From an uncultured Clostridia bacterium (GTDB lineage: Bacteria > Bacillota > Clostridia > Christensenellales > Borkfalkiaceae), in contig CALVTT010000007.1 in NCBI GenBank assembly GCA_944363045.1, forward strand, positions 1 through 42,431: DNA of 42,431 nucleotides. Reading direction: 5' to 3'. A model generated the notes under the pieces. That model did no database searches. It had not been told where the DNA came from and saw only the letters and a list, made by a program, of their open reading frames with translations. Below, in pieces: positions 14,636-23,454 of the stretch. The position numbers were made by a program, and so were the translations under genes. Within the stretch, counting starts at the first letter, position 1. Each line of letters starts with the position of its first letter.

Positions 14636-14991
14636 GGCAGCAAAAGCCTCACGCCCGCCGCGAACATGACGAGCTCAAAGAGCAGGGAAACGGCCTTTAA
14701 GGGGAGCCTGCCGAGCAGTTTGGCGCCGAGGGCGCCCCCCAGGAGCACCCCCAAAGAGACGGGGACGAACAGCCCCATCGGCACCAGCCCCTCGATGAGA
14801 TAGAGGACGCCGCTCAAAAAAGAGGCGGGTGCGATGACGGCGATGGCGGTCGCATGGGCGGACCGCTCGGGAAGGCCGGCGCGCTCCAATATAGGCACGG
14901 CGAGCATCCCCCCTCCCCCGCCCAGGAGCCCGTTGACCGCCCCCACCGCGGCGCCCCCCGCAAGGTACGCTTTTTTGCCCGATCTTTGCAT
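14632..14991 (-). CDS. Half-size TauE/SafE (TSUP) membrane protein, first of pair
   Basis: A 119-residue protein with four predicted membrane helices and the motif AVGAVNGLLGGGGGMLAVPI near the N-terminus, the TSUP half-repeat. The ATG at 14991 is chosen because GGAGGGAAGAAT precedes it; a longer frame starting at 15078 would add a basic stretch without homology. It overlaps the next half by four bases (ATGA), so the two are made together. No sulfur-metabolism gene is nearby to hint at the substrate. Confidence 0.8.
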   Translation of the reverse strand: MQRSGKKAYLAGGAAVGAVNGLLGGGGGMLAVPILERAGLPERSAHATAIAVIAPASFLSGVLYLIEGLVPMGLFVPVSLGVLLGGALGAKLLGRLPLKAVSLLFELVMFAAGVRLLLP

Positions 14992-15088
14992 ATTCTTCCC
15001 TCCCGCGGGCAGAAACGCCCGTTTTTTAACAGTTTGCGCGCCTGCAAAAAAAATTACCCTTTTTTTCGCGGTTTTCATGCAGAAATGC

Positions 15089-15117
15089 TTGCCTCTCGGC
15101 GCGTTTTCTTGTAAAAT
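15089..15117 (+). promoter_or_regulatory. Promoter of the large lipoprotein gene
   Basis: TTGCCT (15089-15094), 17-bp spacer, TAAAAT (15112-15117). The start codon is 78 bp downstream. Confidence 0.6.
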
Positions 15118-15194
15118 AGTGCTATTGCAAGAATTGGCTCACGGGGGCGCAGTATGCCCTTCGCAAGCCCGAGATCAAATAAAAAGGGTGTTTT

Positions 15195-18100
15195 ATGGCT
15201 AAAAACAATCGCAAGGAAACCTGGAGGAAGTACGTCCTTTCCGCGCTCTCGCTCACGGTCGCGACGACTCTCTCCTTAGGCATCCTCACCGCCTGCACGG
15301 ACGATACGCAGGATACGGATGACGACGACAGCACCGTCTCCGCGACGGATACCCAGCTCATCCGCAACGGCAATTTTGAATTTTACTCCGACAAGGACAT
15401 TGAAGAAGTCCGCGAAAAGCTCGGCGTCGTCAATACGCCGAACAATTGGACGTTCTCCGCGGGTTCCCCCACGTCGGACACCGCCTCGGGCATCATCGAC
15501 GCGGCAGCTTGGTCGTACTTCACGCGCACGGGCGGCTATCCCTTCACGACCTACACGAAGGACGACGAGGAAGTGACCACCTTCGCCTCCGTCGAGGATG
15601 CCGCCGCGCATTGGGAAGACGAAAACGTCTCCGCCTACGACCGCCTCAAATTCCTCGATATCTACGAGGATGAGATCGACGACCTCGACGAAAATTCCGC
15701 CGAAGCGGAGCTCTTCGACGAGTACAGCTACTCCGTCGACTTTGAGGACGTGGAATACCTGATGGAGGAGATCGGCGCCGACCTCACCCTGCACGACGAC
15801 ACCGCCCAGCGCGAGAACGGCGACACGAGCGTGCTCATGATCCACAACAGGAGGACGAGCGAGAACGTCCTCGGCACCGCCCAGCACTACACCTCGGGCA
15901 CGACCATCACCCTCGCGGCAGGCACGGCGGCAAAGGTCTCCGTCTGGGTACGCACGGACGATCTCAACCACTACTATTCCGAGAGCGAGTCGACGGAAGT
16001 CACCCGCCGCGGCGGCGCCTACATCGGCATCACCAACACGGTGGGCGGCACCACGCTCGACCAGATGCAGATCAAGAACATCAACACCAAGGGCGAATGG
16101 CAGCAATACACCGTCTATGTGCGGGCAAGCACCTTCGCCTCCTCCACCTTCACGGTGGTGCTCGGCCTCGGCCAGGGCAGCTCCTCCGACCGCTACGAGC
16201 ACGTCAACGGTTACGCCTTCTTCGACGACGTCTCCTGCGAGATCATCTCCGCCGAAGCCTATGAGGATGCGGTGACAAATGACGTGCACCTCTGCACCGT
16301 CAACTCCCTCGCCGAAGAGAAGATCTTCGATAGGGACACCGTCACGGGCGACACCTATGCGCTCGACCTCTATGCGGGCTTTGACGCGGCGGCAGATCTC
16401 CTCGAAGGCACGACCTTCTCGCTCACGAGCGAAGTTTCGGGCAGCAAGACGTACACCTCCGAGAGCATCGACGCCTCCCTCGGCGACAGCGAGGACAACG
16501 TGACGGGGCGCATGACGATGGATGAGATCGCCGCAAGCTCCAACCGCTATCTGCAAAACGTCTACAAGAACGACCTCGAGGACAAGTACCCCTTCGGCGA
16601 GGACGGCGATATCCTGATGCTGCTCTCGGCGAACGGCGCTGCTTACACCGCGAAGTCGGGCGACATCACCCTCGCCGCGGGCGAGCGGATGCTCGTCTCC
16701 TTCTTCGTCAAGACGAGTGAGATCGCCTCTGGCCTCACGGGCGCGAACGCCACCCTCGTGGACGGCGAGAACCGCACCTCCCTCACCGCCTTCGATTCCA
16801 ACACCGTCGACACCGTGGACATCGACGACGAGAACAAAGACATCTATTCGGGCTGGGTGCAGTGCTTCTTCTTCCTCACCAACGAGACGGACGAGGATAA
16901 GACCTGCCACATCGAATTTACCTACGGGCCCACGAGCATCGTCTCCTCCGACCGCTACGACTATGAGGACGGCTACGCGGCCTTCACCAACTTCGAGACC
17001 AAGTCCTTGACGCGCACCGAATACAGCTACGCCTCGACGGGCGACCGCGCGGTGAAAGTCTCCCTGACGGGCAAGACGGAAAACACGAGCGCCTTTGACG
17101 AAGTTTCGGCGACGGCAAGAAAGGACATCGAACAGCGCCCCGCCCTGCCCGCTTCCTTCACGGGCACCCTCGGCGGCAGCACGGCGGTCGTTCCCGACGG
17201 CGGCGTCTCCAACGTCAAGCCCGAGAACGTCTACGCGGGTCTTCTCGATGCCGAATACGCCGATAACTACTACGCCTCCTCCGAGGCATGGAGAAACATC
17301 CTCGACACCTCCGCCGCAAACGGCGATGAGTGGTGGACGGGCCTCTTCGGCAACGCCAACCGCCCTCTCGTGATCGCGAACGGCGAAGAAGCCTCCTACG
17401 GCTTCATCTCGGGCAGCCTCACCCTCTCGGCGAGCACCGCACAGCGCGTCTCCATGCGCGTGCGCCTCTCCGAAGACGCCAAGGCGTACATCCTCCTCAC
17501 GGATACGACGAACTCCAAGGCCGCGGGCGAGCCCATGTCGGTGAATACCCCCGCCGTCACCTATTGGTACGACGACAACGGCGATATCTGCCGCATCGAC
17601 CCCTCCTCCGACGACTTCGACCGCCGCAGTGACGTGCTGTTCACCCTGAACGATAACGGGCTCTATACCCGCACGGACGGCTCCGACTCCGCATATTATG
17701 CCAACCTCTACAACTATGAGACGGACGAGGAGGGCAACTATGTTTCCCGCGACGGCACGGTGGCATTCTGGGTCAACGACGGCAAGACCTATGCCTACTA
17801 CGACTTCGAGACGGAAAGCTACTCCACCGAAGTTTCCTGCCTTCCCACCGAAGTGGACGGCGAGACCATCACCCGCTACGACTTCCGCCAAACGGCGCTC
17901 CCCTCCGCCGTCATCGAAGTGGACGGCGCCAAGGCGGCAGGCGAATGGGTGACGGTGAGCTTCTATCTCAACGCGGGCAGCGAAGAGAAGACCTACCGCC
18001 TGGAAGTGTGGAGCGGCTCGCGCGACGGCTCCGCGCCCAACCCCGCGGGCAGCTATGTCATCTTCGACAACTACGCGAACGAGACGGCGAGCGACTTTGA

Positions 18101-18689
18101 AACGCTCCGCGATGAGGCGCTTGCCGAAGTGAAGGAAGCGAACGGCATCGGCGAGGACGACAACATCACCGACTCCGCCATCGCCATGTACTACACCTTC
18201 ACCTTCTACGACGCGACGAGCTACATGCGCTACGACGCGACGCAGGATGAGGAGGAACTCGGGAACCCCTACGGCTCGTATGCGCAGTCCGAATACGAAG
18301 AGCAGCTCGTCTACCTCTACTGGGATGACAGCGAAGGCCTTGCGACGGGCAGACCCGCCTATACCTTCTTCCTCGACTACACGGCGACCGATGTCGAGGT
18401 GGAAGAGGACGATCTGACCAGCGACGACACCGAAGAGGACGACACCTCGACCACCACGACGGACAGCAACGTGTGGCTGCTCATTTCCTCGGGTGTGCTT
18501 GCCGTCGTATTGGTGGCAGTGATCGTGCTCGTCATCGTCAGGCGCAGCCTCGAGAAGCGCAGCCGCAAGCAGCGCATCAAGGCAGAGAGCACGCCCGTCG
18601 TGCGTCCCCTCCCCCCCAAGGTGAGAAAGGAAAATGCCAAGAAGGACGAAAAGCCCGCAGACGATAAGAACGATCCCTACAACGATTGA
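15195..18689 (+). CDS. Large acidic surface lipoprotein with repeated beta-rich modules and a C-terminal membrane helix
   Basis: A 1164-residue extracellular protein I cannot assign to a named family. A signal sequence ends in the lipobox ILTAC, with Cys34 as lipid site, followed by an Asp/Thr-rich linker. Three large modules follow (about residues 53-355, 356-605 and 669-985). Each has a KVSVWVRTDDL-like strand (also MLVSFFVKTSEI and RVSMRVRLSED) and ends in a GYAFFDD-like strand, as in beta-jelly-roll carbohydrate-binding modules. After an acidic Thr/Asp stretch comes a membrane helix (about 1093-1116) and a basic cytoplasmic tail rich in Lys and Pro. Two anchors, a lipid at the front and a helix at the back, are unusual. 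Very many Asp, Glu, Ser and Thr residues suggest a surface or calcium-binding role. It is transcribed alone from its own promoter. Confidence 0.8.
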   Translation: MAKNNRKETWRKYVLSALSLTVATTLSLGILTACTDDTQDTDDDDSTVSATDTQLIRNGNFEFYSDKDIEEVREKLGVVNTPNNWTFSAGSPTSDTASGIIDAAAWSYFTRTGGYPFTTYTKDDEEVTTFASVEDAAAHWEDENVSAYDRLKFLDIYEDEIDDLDENSAEAELFDEYSYSVDFEDVEYLMEEIGADLTLHDDTAQRENGDTSVLMIHNRRTSENVLGTAQHYTSGTTITLAAGTAAKVSVWVRTDDLNHYYSESESTEVTRRGGAYIGITNTVGGTTLDQMQIKNINTKGEWQQYTVYVRASTFASSTFTVVLGLGQGSSSDRYEHVNGYAFFDDVSCEIISAEAYEDAVTNDVHLCTVNSLAEEKIFDRDTVTGDTYALDLYAGFDAAADLLEGTTFSLTSEVSGSKTYTSESIDASLGDSEDNVTGRMTMDEIAASSNRYLQNVYKNDLEDKYPFGEDGDILMLLSANGAAYTAKSGDITLAAGERMLVSFFVKTSEIASGLTGANATLVDGENRTSLTAFDSNTVDTVDIDDENKDIYSGWVQCFFFLTNETDEDKTCHIEFTYGPTSIVSSDRYDYEDGYAAFTNFETKSLTRTEYSYASTGDRAVKVSLTGKTENTSAFDEVSATARKDIEQRPALPASFTGTLGGSTAVVPDGGVSNVKPENVYAGLLDAEYADNYYASSEAWRNILDTSAANGDEWWTGLFGNANRPLVIANGEEASYGFISGSLTLSASTAQRVSMRVRLSEDAKAYILLTDTTNSKAAGEPMSVNTPAVTYWYDDNGDICRIDPSSDDFDRRSDVLFTLNDNGLYTRTDGSDSAYYANLYNYETDEEGNYVSRDGTVAFWVNDGKTYAYYDFETESYSTEVSCLPTEVDGETITRYDFRQTALPSAVIEVDGAKAAGEWVTVSFYLNAGSEEKTYRLEVWSGSRDGSAPNPAGSYVIFDNYANETASDFETLRDEALAEVKEANGIGEDDNITDSAIAMYYTFTFYDATSYMRYDATQDEEELGNPYGSYAQSEYEEQLVYLYWDDSEGLATGRPAYTFFLDYTATDVEVEEDDLTSDDTEEDDTSTTTTDSNVWLLISSGVLAVVLVAVIVLVIVRRSLEKRSRKQRIKAESTPVVRPLPPKVRKENAKKDEKPADDKNDPYND

Positions 18690-18709
18690 CGTCTGAAAAT
18701 CACCAAAGC

Positions 18710-18739
18710 AGAGGCTCCCCGCACAGGGAGCCTCTTTTA
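18710..18739 (+). terminator. Terminator of the lipoprotein gene
   Basis: A perfect 10-bp stem AGAGGCTCCC/GGGAGCCTCT with a 6-base loop followed by TTTT, 20 bp after the stop codon. Confidence 0.92.
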
Positions 18740-18761
18740 ATTACCGTAAAATAGGAATAGC

Positions 18762-18826
18762 TGCCGCAAAGAGCGGGAAAAATGCCGCAAAGGGCGAAAA
18801 AAAAGCCGCAAAGAGCGGGAAGATAA
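18762..18826. repeat. Three tandem 21-22 bp repeats
   Basis: Units at 18762-18782, 18783-18804 and 18805-18826 share GCCGCAAAG(A/G)GCG followed by an A-rich tail. They lie between two convergent genes and encode nothing obvious. Confidence 0.75.
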
Positions 18827-18861
18827 GCGCGGCATGAAAAGAAGTAGAAAGAGATCAGAAC

Positions 18862-18893
18862 GCCGCGGGCGCCCCTTCCCGGGCGCCCGCGGC
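18862..18893 (-). terminator. GC-rich hairpin downstream of the opp operon
   Basis: A perfect 13-bp stem (18862-18874 with 18881-18893) with a 6-base loop. It may be a second, back-up terminator for the opp transcript or a transcript-end stabiliser. Confidence 0.5.
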
Positions 18894-18923
18894 AAATAAA
18901 AGCAGCGCGTTCTGCAAAATGAA

Positions 18924-18954
18924 GAAGCGTCGGCCCCTGCGGGCCCGCCGCTTC
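18924..18954 (-). terminator. Terminator of the opp operon
   Basis: Stem GAAGCG/CGCTTC plus inner stem GGCCC/GGGCC with one-sided bulges, starting 10 bp after the stop codon at 18964; followed on the minus strand by TTCATTTT. Confidence 0.65.
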
Positions 18955-18963
18955 TTTCGGTCA

Positions 18964-20241
18964 TCAGGCTTTGAGACGGGCGGTATAGGCGCGGCCGTCG
19001 GCATAGGAGAAGGCTTCCACGGCAAGACCCTCGTCGAAATAGACGATCTCATCGCCGAGGCAATAGACGGAGAAGATCCCTTCGCTCAAAAGCGCGGTGA
19101 GGCAGCTCTCCTCGAAGGTATCCGCCGTATAGACGGGCAGCACGGCGAGCATGAGCTCGGCGCAGCTCATCCGCACGGAGTAGGCGAAGAGCTCGTCCAT
19201 GCAGCTCGCACACCGCCCCTCTTCGTCCAGATAGGCGTGCACGGCGGTGCCGTCCGCATAGGTATATTTATATCCGCGCTCGGAAGCAGAGATCATATAC
19301 GAGCGCAGCTGCACCGAGCGCACCGCGCCCGTTCCCGAGGCCTTGCCTGCAAGATACACACCCTCCTCCGTCCTGTCGTAGATGTCCGTCTGAAAGCTCC
19401 CTTCCCCTTCCAGCACGCGCGAATATCCGTCGTAGCTTGTGAGCATCCCGTGCGTATATCCCGCCGCAATGAGGTTCTCCGCCATGTAGTCGACGATGAA
19501 GGCGTTGCGCAGCACAAAGAAGTCGAGATAGACGGCCGTACCGTCCTCCGCCGTAAAACTGTTGTCGCGCACGAACTGCATATACTCCCCGGAGACGTTC
19601 AGCCGAACGCGCCCCTCGCCCAAGAGCTCCAGCCCGATACACTCCTCGTCTGCGGCAAAGGCAGCAAGCTGTGCCACAAGAGCGGCCGTCTCCTCGCTGC
19701 GAGCGGGATCGTAAAGGGCTGCCGACTCGTCGTCGAGGGCATAGAAGAGGCGGTCGTAGAGCTGATAGACGGGACCATAATAAGCGAGCCGTGACGCGCT
19801 CCCCGCAAGCGTCTCAAAGGCGCGGTAAAGAGCGTCATCCACCGTCACAACGCGGTTGGGATTGGCGTTGACATAGGCAAGATTATACACGCCCTCGAAC
19901 TGCTCCGTGGCGCGGAAGATGCGATAGGCGTTCACGGTGACCTCGTTGTAGGCGTTGGTGAGTGCCTGCAGCTCCTCCGAGCCCTTGAGGCCGCCCTCTT
20001 GGATCTCATAGTAAAAGACGAACTCGCCGCCGCAGTTTTCCTCTGCCGTCTGCGTCTGTACCTGCCGCCAGCCCGCATCCGTGGAGAGCACAGACACGAT
20101 GGCAAAGCCGAAAGCGACAAGCGCCACGGCGATGAACAGGACGACGAGAACGATGCGCAGCTTGATGTGCCGCTCGGAGAGCTCTATCTTCTCCACGGGC
20201 TTGACGTTGGGCGTATGATCGGGCGCTTTTCTTTCCTTCAT
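18964..20241 (-). CDS. Membrane-anchored protein with a degenerate ApbE-like domain
   Basis: A 425-residue protein with one N-terminal membrane helix (about residues 28-52) and an extracellular body. The body loosely follows the ApbE (FAD:protein FMN transferase) fold: a segment near YVNANPNRVVTVDDALYRAF resembles the ApbE LN-x-VSxEL region, LAYYGPVYQLYDRLFYA resembles its GPL-x-LW region, and AFIVDYMAENLIAAGYTHGM then SYDGYSRV resembles the KGYAVDRAxELL...GG region. The usual Lys-Gly and Gly-Gly motifs that bind FAD and Mg are missing, so flavin transfer is doubtful. As last gene of the opp operon it may assist peptide uptake. The function is unknown. Confidence 0.5.
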   Translation of the reverse strand: MKERKAPDHTPNVKPVEKIELSERHIKLRIVLVVLFIAVALVAFGFAIVSVLSTDAGWRQVQTQTAEENCGGEFVFYYEIQEGGLKGSEELQALTNAYNEVTVNAYRIFRATEQFEGVYNLAYVNANPNRVVTVDDALYRAFETLAGSASRLAYYGPVYQLYDRLFYALDDESAALYDPARSEETAALVAQLAAFAADEECIGLELLGEGRVRLNVSGEYMQFVRDNSFTAEDGTAVYLDFFVLRNAFIVDYMAENLIAAGYTHGMLTSYDGYSRVLEGEGSFQTDIYDRTEEGVYLAGKASGTGAVRSVQLRSYMISASERGYKYTYADGTAVHAYLDEEGRCASCMDELFAYSVRMSCAELMLAVLPVYTADTFEESCLTALLSEGIFSVYCLGDEIVYFDEGLAVEAFSYADGRAYTARLKA

Positions 20242-20291
20242 AGAACGGTTGTTGTCACTCCTCCGTAATATATCGCTGCATAAAATGAAGA

Positions 20292-20312
20292 CGGCCGCGT
20301 TTTCAGCGGCCG
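20292..20312 (-). promoter_or_regulatory. Intercistronic hairpin between oppF and the ApbE-like gene
   Basis: Stem CGGCCGC/GCGGCCG with a 7-base loop just after the oppF stop, followed on the minus strand by GTCTTCATTTT. It could partly terminate the transcript and lower expression of the last gene. Confidence 0.55.
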
Positions 20313-20317
20313 CCCGT

Positions 20318-21676
20318 TCAGATCAAAGTAGACAATAGAACAATGCCAAACAGCAGGATGATCGCACCGATGACCGACCAGCCGATGATGGTGCCCTTCT
20401 TGCAGGCCTTGTAGTTCCTGATATACCGCTTTGCCTTGAAGATGGGAAAGAGGATGAGCCCTAAGATGGGCAGGAAGAAACAGAGCACGGAATACCATAC
20501 GCTGCCCGTATCGTGAATGGGCGAATCGAGGATGGGCTCGTTGGAAACGGGGTATTCCTCCTCCGCCGCGGGCGCCTTTCTCGCATCCTTCCCGCTCTTG
20601 ACGACCTTGATGGTCTTGATCGGTTCTCCCTTCTCGCGCAGCGCCTTATACTCTTCGATCTCCTTCTTGTTGCCGTACACATAGTGATCGTGCCCGATGT
20701 TGACCATTTCGGGCTTGTCTTCCGAGTAGTCGTGGACGGAGGGATCGTAGGTGTAGAGCACCTTGTGCTTTTCGAGCGAGGGATCGGGGATGGGGATGGC
20801 GGAAATAAGGGAGTGCGTGTAGGGGTGCATGGGGAAGTTGAAGAGTTCCTCCGCCTCTGCGATCTCCACGATGTTGCCCTTATAGATGACGCCGATCCTG
20901 TCCGAGATAAAGCGGACGATGGAAAGATCGTGTGCAATGAAGAGATAGGTGATGCCCTTTTCCTGCTGGAACTTCTTCAAGAGGTTGAGCACCTGCGCAC
21001 GGATGGAGACATCGAGCGCCGAAATGGGCTCGTCCGCAACGACAAACTCCGGGTCCATGACCATCGCACGCGCAAGGCCGATCCTCTGCCGCTGACCGCC
21101 CGAGAACTCGTGCGGGTAACGGGTAAGATGCTCGGGCAGCAGGCCGACCGCATCGATGATGGACTCTACCTTGTGCACCCTGTCCGCTTCATCCTTAAAG
21201 AGGTGGAAGTTGTAAAGGCCTTCGGAGACGATATAGTCGACGGTGGCGCGCTCGTTAAGGGAAGCCGCGGGATCTTGGAAGACCATCTGCACGTTGCGGA
21301 TGACCTCTCTGTCCAGAGAATGCGGGATCTTGCCCGAGATACGCACGCCCTTATAATCGATCTCGCCGGCAGAGCAGGGATTGACGCGGATGACGGCACG
21401 ACCGATGGTCGTCTTACCCGAGCCGCTCTCGCCCACAAGCGAGAAAGTCTCGCCCTTGTAGATGTCGAACGTGGCGTTCTTGACTGCCTTTACGGCCTTG
21501 TCGCCCTTGCCGAAGGTGATATCCACATTCTTGACGGAGAGCAGCACTTCCCTGCCCTGTTCGTCGATGGGACCGTGCTCGGGAAGATGATCCGCCGTGC
21601 TGTTCTTTTCCGCATTCACAGGGGCGTCCTTGGACTTTTTGCCGAATTTTCCCCGAAAGAGATCTTTGACTGACAT
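20318..21676 (-). CDS. oppF: Oligopeptide ABC transporter ATPase OppF with C-terminal membrane extension
   Basis: A 452-residue ATPase that powers peptide import. It has Walker [11 protein letters not shown] (about 81-90), Q-loop VFQDPAASL, signature FSGGQRQR (Ser192) and Walker [12 protein letters not shown], and the OppF/DppF C-terminal region [16 protein letters not shown]. Typical OppF is about 310-330 residues. Here about 100 more follow: a charged Lys/Glu linker and then two membrane helices (about 392-452) with a basic loop [16 protein letters not shown] between them. That would attach the ATPase to the membrane independently of OppB and OppC. The ATG at 21676 overlaps the oppD stop (TGATG), and AGGAGGTGA lies inside the oppD end; the in-frame GTG one codon earlier is the alternative. 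Confidence 0.9.
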   Translation of the reverse strand: MSVKDLFRGKFGKKSKDAPVNAEKNSTADHLPEHGPIDEQGREVLLSVKNVDITFGKGDKAVKAVKNATFDIYKGETFSLVGESGSGKTTIGRAVIRVNPCSAGEIDYKGVRISGKIPHSLDREVIRNVQMVFQDPAASLNERATVDYIVSEGLYNFHLFKDEADRVHKVESIIDAVGLLPEHLTRYPHEFSGGQRQRIGLARAMVMDPEFVVADEPISALDVSIRAQVLNLLKKFQQEKGITYLFIAHDLSIVRFISDRIGVIYKGNIVEIAEAEELFNFPMHPYTHSLISAIPIPDPSLEKHKVLYTYDPSVHDYSEDKPEMVNIGHDHYVYGNKKEIEEYKALREKGEPIKTIKVVKSGKDARKAPAAEEEYPVSNEPILDSPIHDTGSVWYSVLCFFLPILGLILFPIFKAKRYIRNYKACKKGTIIGWSVIGAIILLFGIVLLSTLI

Positions 21677-23442
21677 CACTCGGTCACCTCCTCGATATTG
21701 AATGCTTTGACGAGCTTCTCGTGAATGTTCTTGATGAGCTCCGGCTTTTCCGTCTTGGGCGCACGGGGGTCGAGCAGCCAGGTCTTGGCAAAGTGCGTAT
21801 CCGTGATGCGGAACATGGGGGGCTCTTTCAGCGTGTCGATTTTCAGACAGTAAGGGTTTCTCGGGGCAAAGGGATCGCCCACGATCTTGTTATAGAGTGA
21901 GGGCGGCGTACCCGAGATGGAATAGAGAACGGTGTTCCTCTCTGCCAGCTGCGGCAGAGAGGAGAGCAGTGCCCAGGTATAGGGGTGACGGGGGTCGTGG
22001 AACACTTCGTCCACATTCCCCAGCTCCACGATCTGGCCGGCATAGAGCACGGCGACGCGGTCGGCAATGTTGGCGACAACGCCCAGATCGTGCGTGATGA
22101 ACACGATCGTATAGTTGAACTCCTTCTGAAGGTCCTTGATGAGCTGCAGAATCTGCGCCTGGATGGTGACGTCGAGCGCCGTCGTCGGTTCATCGCAGAT
22201 GAGGATCTTGGGCTGACAGGAGAGCGCGATGGCGATGACGATCCTCTGGCGCATACCGCCCGAATATTGGAAGGGATAGTCGTCGTAGCGCGCCTCCGCG
22301 TTCGGGATGCCGACCATCTTCATCAGTTTGATGGCACGGGCGCGCGCCTCCACCTCTGAGCAGTGCTGATGCTTGATGATGATGGAGGAGATCTGCTTGC
22401 CGATGGTGATGATGGGGTTGAGCGAGGTCATGGGGTCCTGGAACACCGTCGCGATCTTGCCGCCGCGGATCTGCTGCCAGTCCTTGGTGTACTTGATCTT
22501 GGCGAGGTTGAGGACGCACACGCCGTGCAGCACTTCCTCCGTCTCGTCGAGGTACCGCACGCGGAAGGCAACGTTGTCGAAGACGGCATTGCGCTGCCCC
22601 TCGTCGGCGAGATCGACGCCCATGCGCATCGCCTTCCCCAACGCGCGGACGAGCTTAAAGAGCAGCCAGAAACGCTGGATGAGGTTTGCATAGCGGCCGA
22701 TGGAGAGATAGATCTCCTTGGCGAGGATGAGGTTGCGCTCCCGCGTCTCCTCGGCGATCTCCCCGGAGATCTCCCCTGCATACTTGGCGTTGAGCTCTTT
22801 GAGCCTGCGCCGAAACTCCTGCGCACGCTCCTTCTCACGGCGCGCCTGACGCTTATGTTCGGAAACGCGCGCCGCCGCCTGCTTGCTGAGCTCCTTGATC
22901 TCCACCGTATAGCGGGCGATCTCGTCGGAGACTTCGCGGTACTTCTTCTTTTCCTTGCGGGGATCGAGCGTCTGCTTGAGGTTGGATGCCTCGGTGCGGC
23001 GGTAGACGAGGTCTTTGATCCGGTCATCGTAGGCCTTCTTCTCCTCCTCGCTCAGCTTGAAGCGCGCCTTTTCGTCGCTCTTCACCTGCACGATCTCCCG
23101 GTACGTCTCCGCACCGAGCTCGCGCTTAGAGAGGCGGTCGAGCCGCTTCTTGGCGATATTCACCGCAAATTTAGCCACTTTCCCGTTCTTGACGACGGTG
23201 TCGTCGAGCTCCTCGTCGTTGAACACGAGGTCGCCCTCGGAAATATAGCCGTTAGAGTCGAGCATGCCCGCAAAGGTCTTGGTAAAGACGGACTTGCCCG
23301 AACCGCTCTCGCCCACGATGGCGATGGACTCATTCTCATAGATATCGAGCGAAATGCCGCGGATGGCAGTCAGCGTCCTGCCGCGCACGCGGAACTTGAC
23401 CTCGAGGTCCTTGACGGAAAGCAATACTTTTTTATCTTCCAT
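21676..23442 (-). CDS. oppD: Oligopeptide ABC transporter ATPase OppD with a large coiled-coil insertion
   Basis: A 588-residue ATPase subunit of the Opp importer. Walker A is VGESGSGKS (about 43-51), but the Q-loop [11 protein letters not shown] is reached only at Gln335, whereas in ordinary OppD the two are about 50-60 residues apart. The extra 235 or so residues (about 83-320) are very rich in Lys, Arg and Glu with heptad-like spacing (for example [19 protein letters not shown] and [19 protein letters not shown]), predicting a long charged coiled coil. The rest is normal: signature YSGGMRQR (Ser394), [16 protein letters not shown], and the C-terminal [15 protein letters not shown] and [11 protein letters not shown] region. 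The ends of the insert lie in frame without gaps, so it is not an assembly fault. Confidence 0.92.
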   Translation of the reverse strand: MEDKKVLLSVKDLEVKFRVRGRTLTAIRGISLDIYENESIAIVGESGSGKSVFTKTFAGMLDSNGYISEGDLVFNDEELDDTVVKNGKVAKFAVNIAKKRLDRLSKRELGAETYREIVQVKSDEKARFKLSEEEKKAYDDRIKDLVYRRTEASNLKQTLDPRKEKKKYREVSDEIARYTVEIKELSKQAAARVSEHKRQARREKERAQEFRRRLKELNAKYAGEISGEIAEETRERNLILAKEIYLSIGRYANLIQRFWLLFKLVRALGKAMRMGVDLADEGQRNAVFDNVAFRVRYLDETEEVLHGVCVLNLAKIKYTKDWQQIRGGKIATVFQDPMTSLNPIITIGKQISSIIIKHQHCSEVEARARAIKLMKMVGIPNAEARYDDYPFQYSGGMRQRIVIAIALSCQPKILICDEPTTALDVTIQAQILQLIKDLQKEFNYTIVFITHDLGVVANIADRVAVLYAGQIVELGNVDEVFHDPRHPYTWALLSSLPQLAERNTVLYSISGTPPSLYNKIVGDPFAPRNPYCLKIDTLKEPPMFRITDTHFAKTWLLDPRAPKTEKPELIKNIHEKLVKAFNIEEVTE

Positions 23443-23454
23443 AGTCCGCCACCG

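Noticed and set aside
15276-17891. Long minus-strand frame opposite the lipoprotein gene
   Set aside because: It is antisense to a gene with signal peptide, lipobox and membrane helix, and has no ribosome binding site or known motif.
18737-18964. Small minus-strand frame between the lipoprotein and opp terminators
   Set aside because: It is built from the 22-bp repeats and hairpins and has no start signal.
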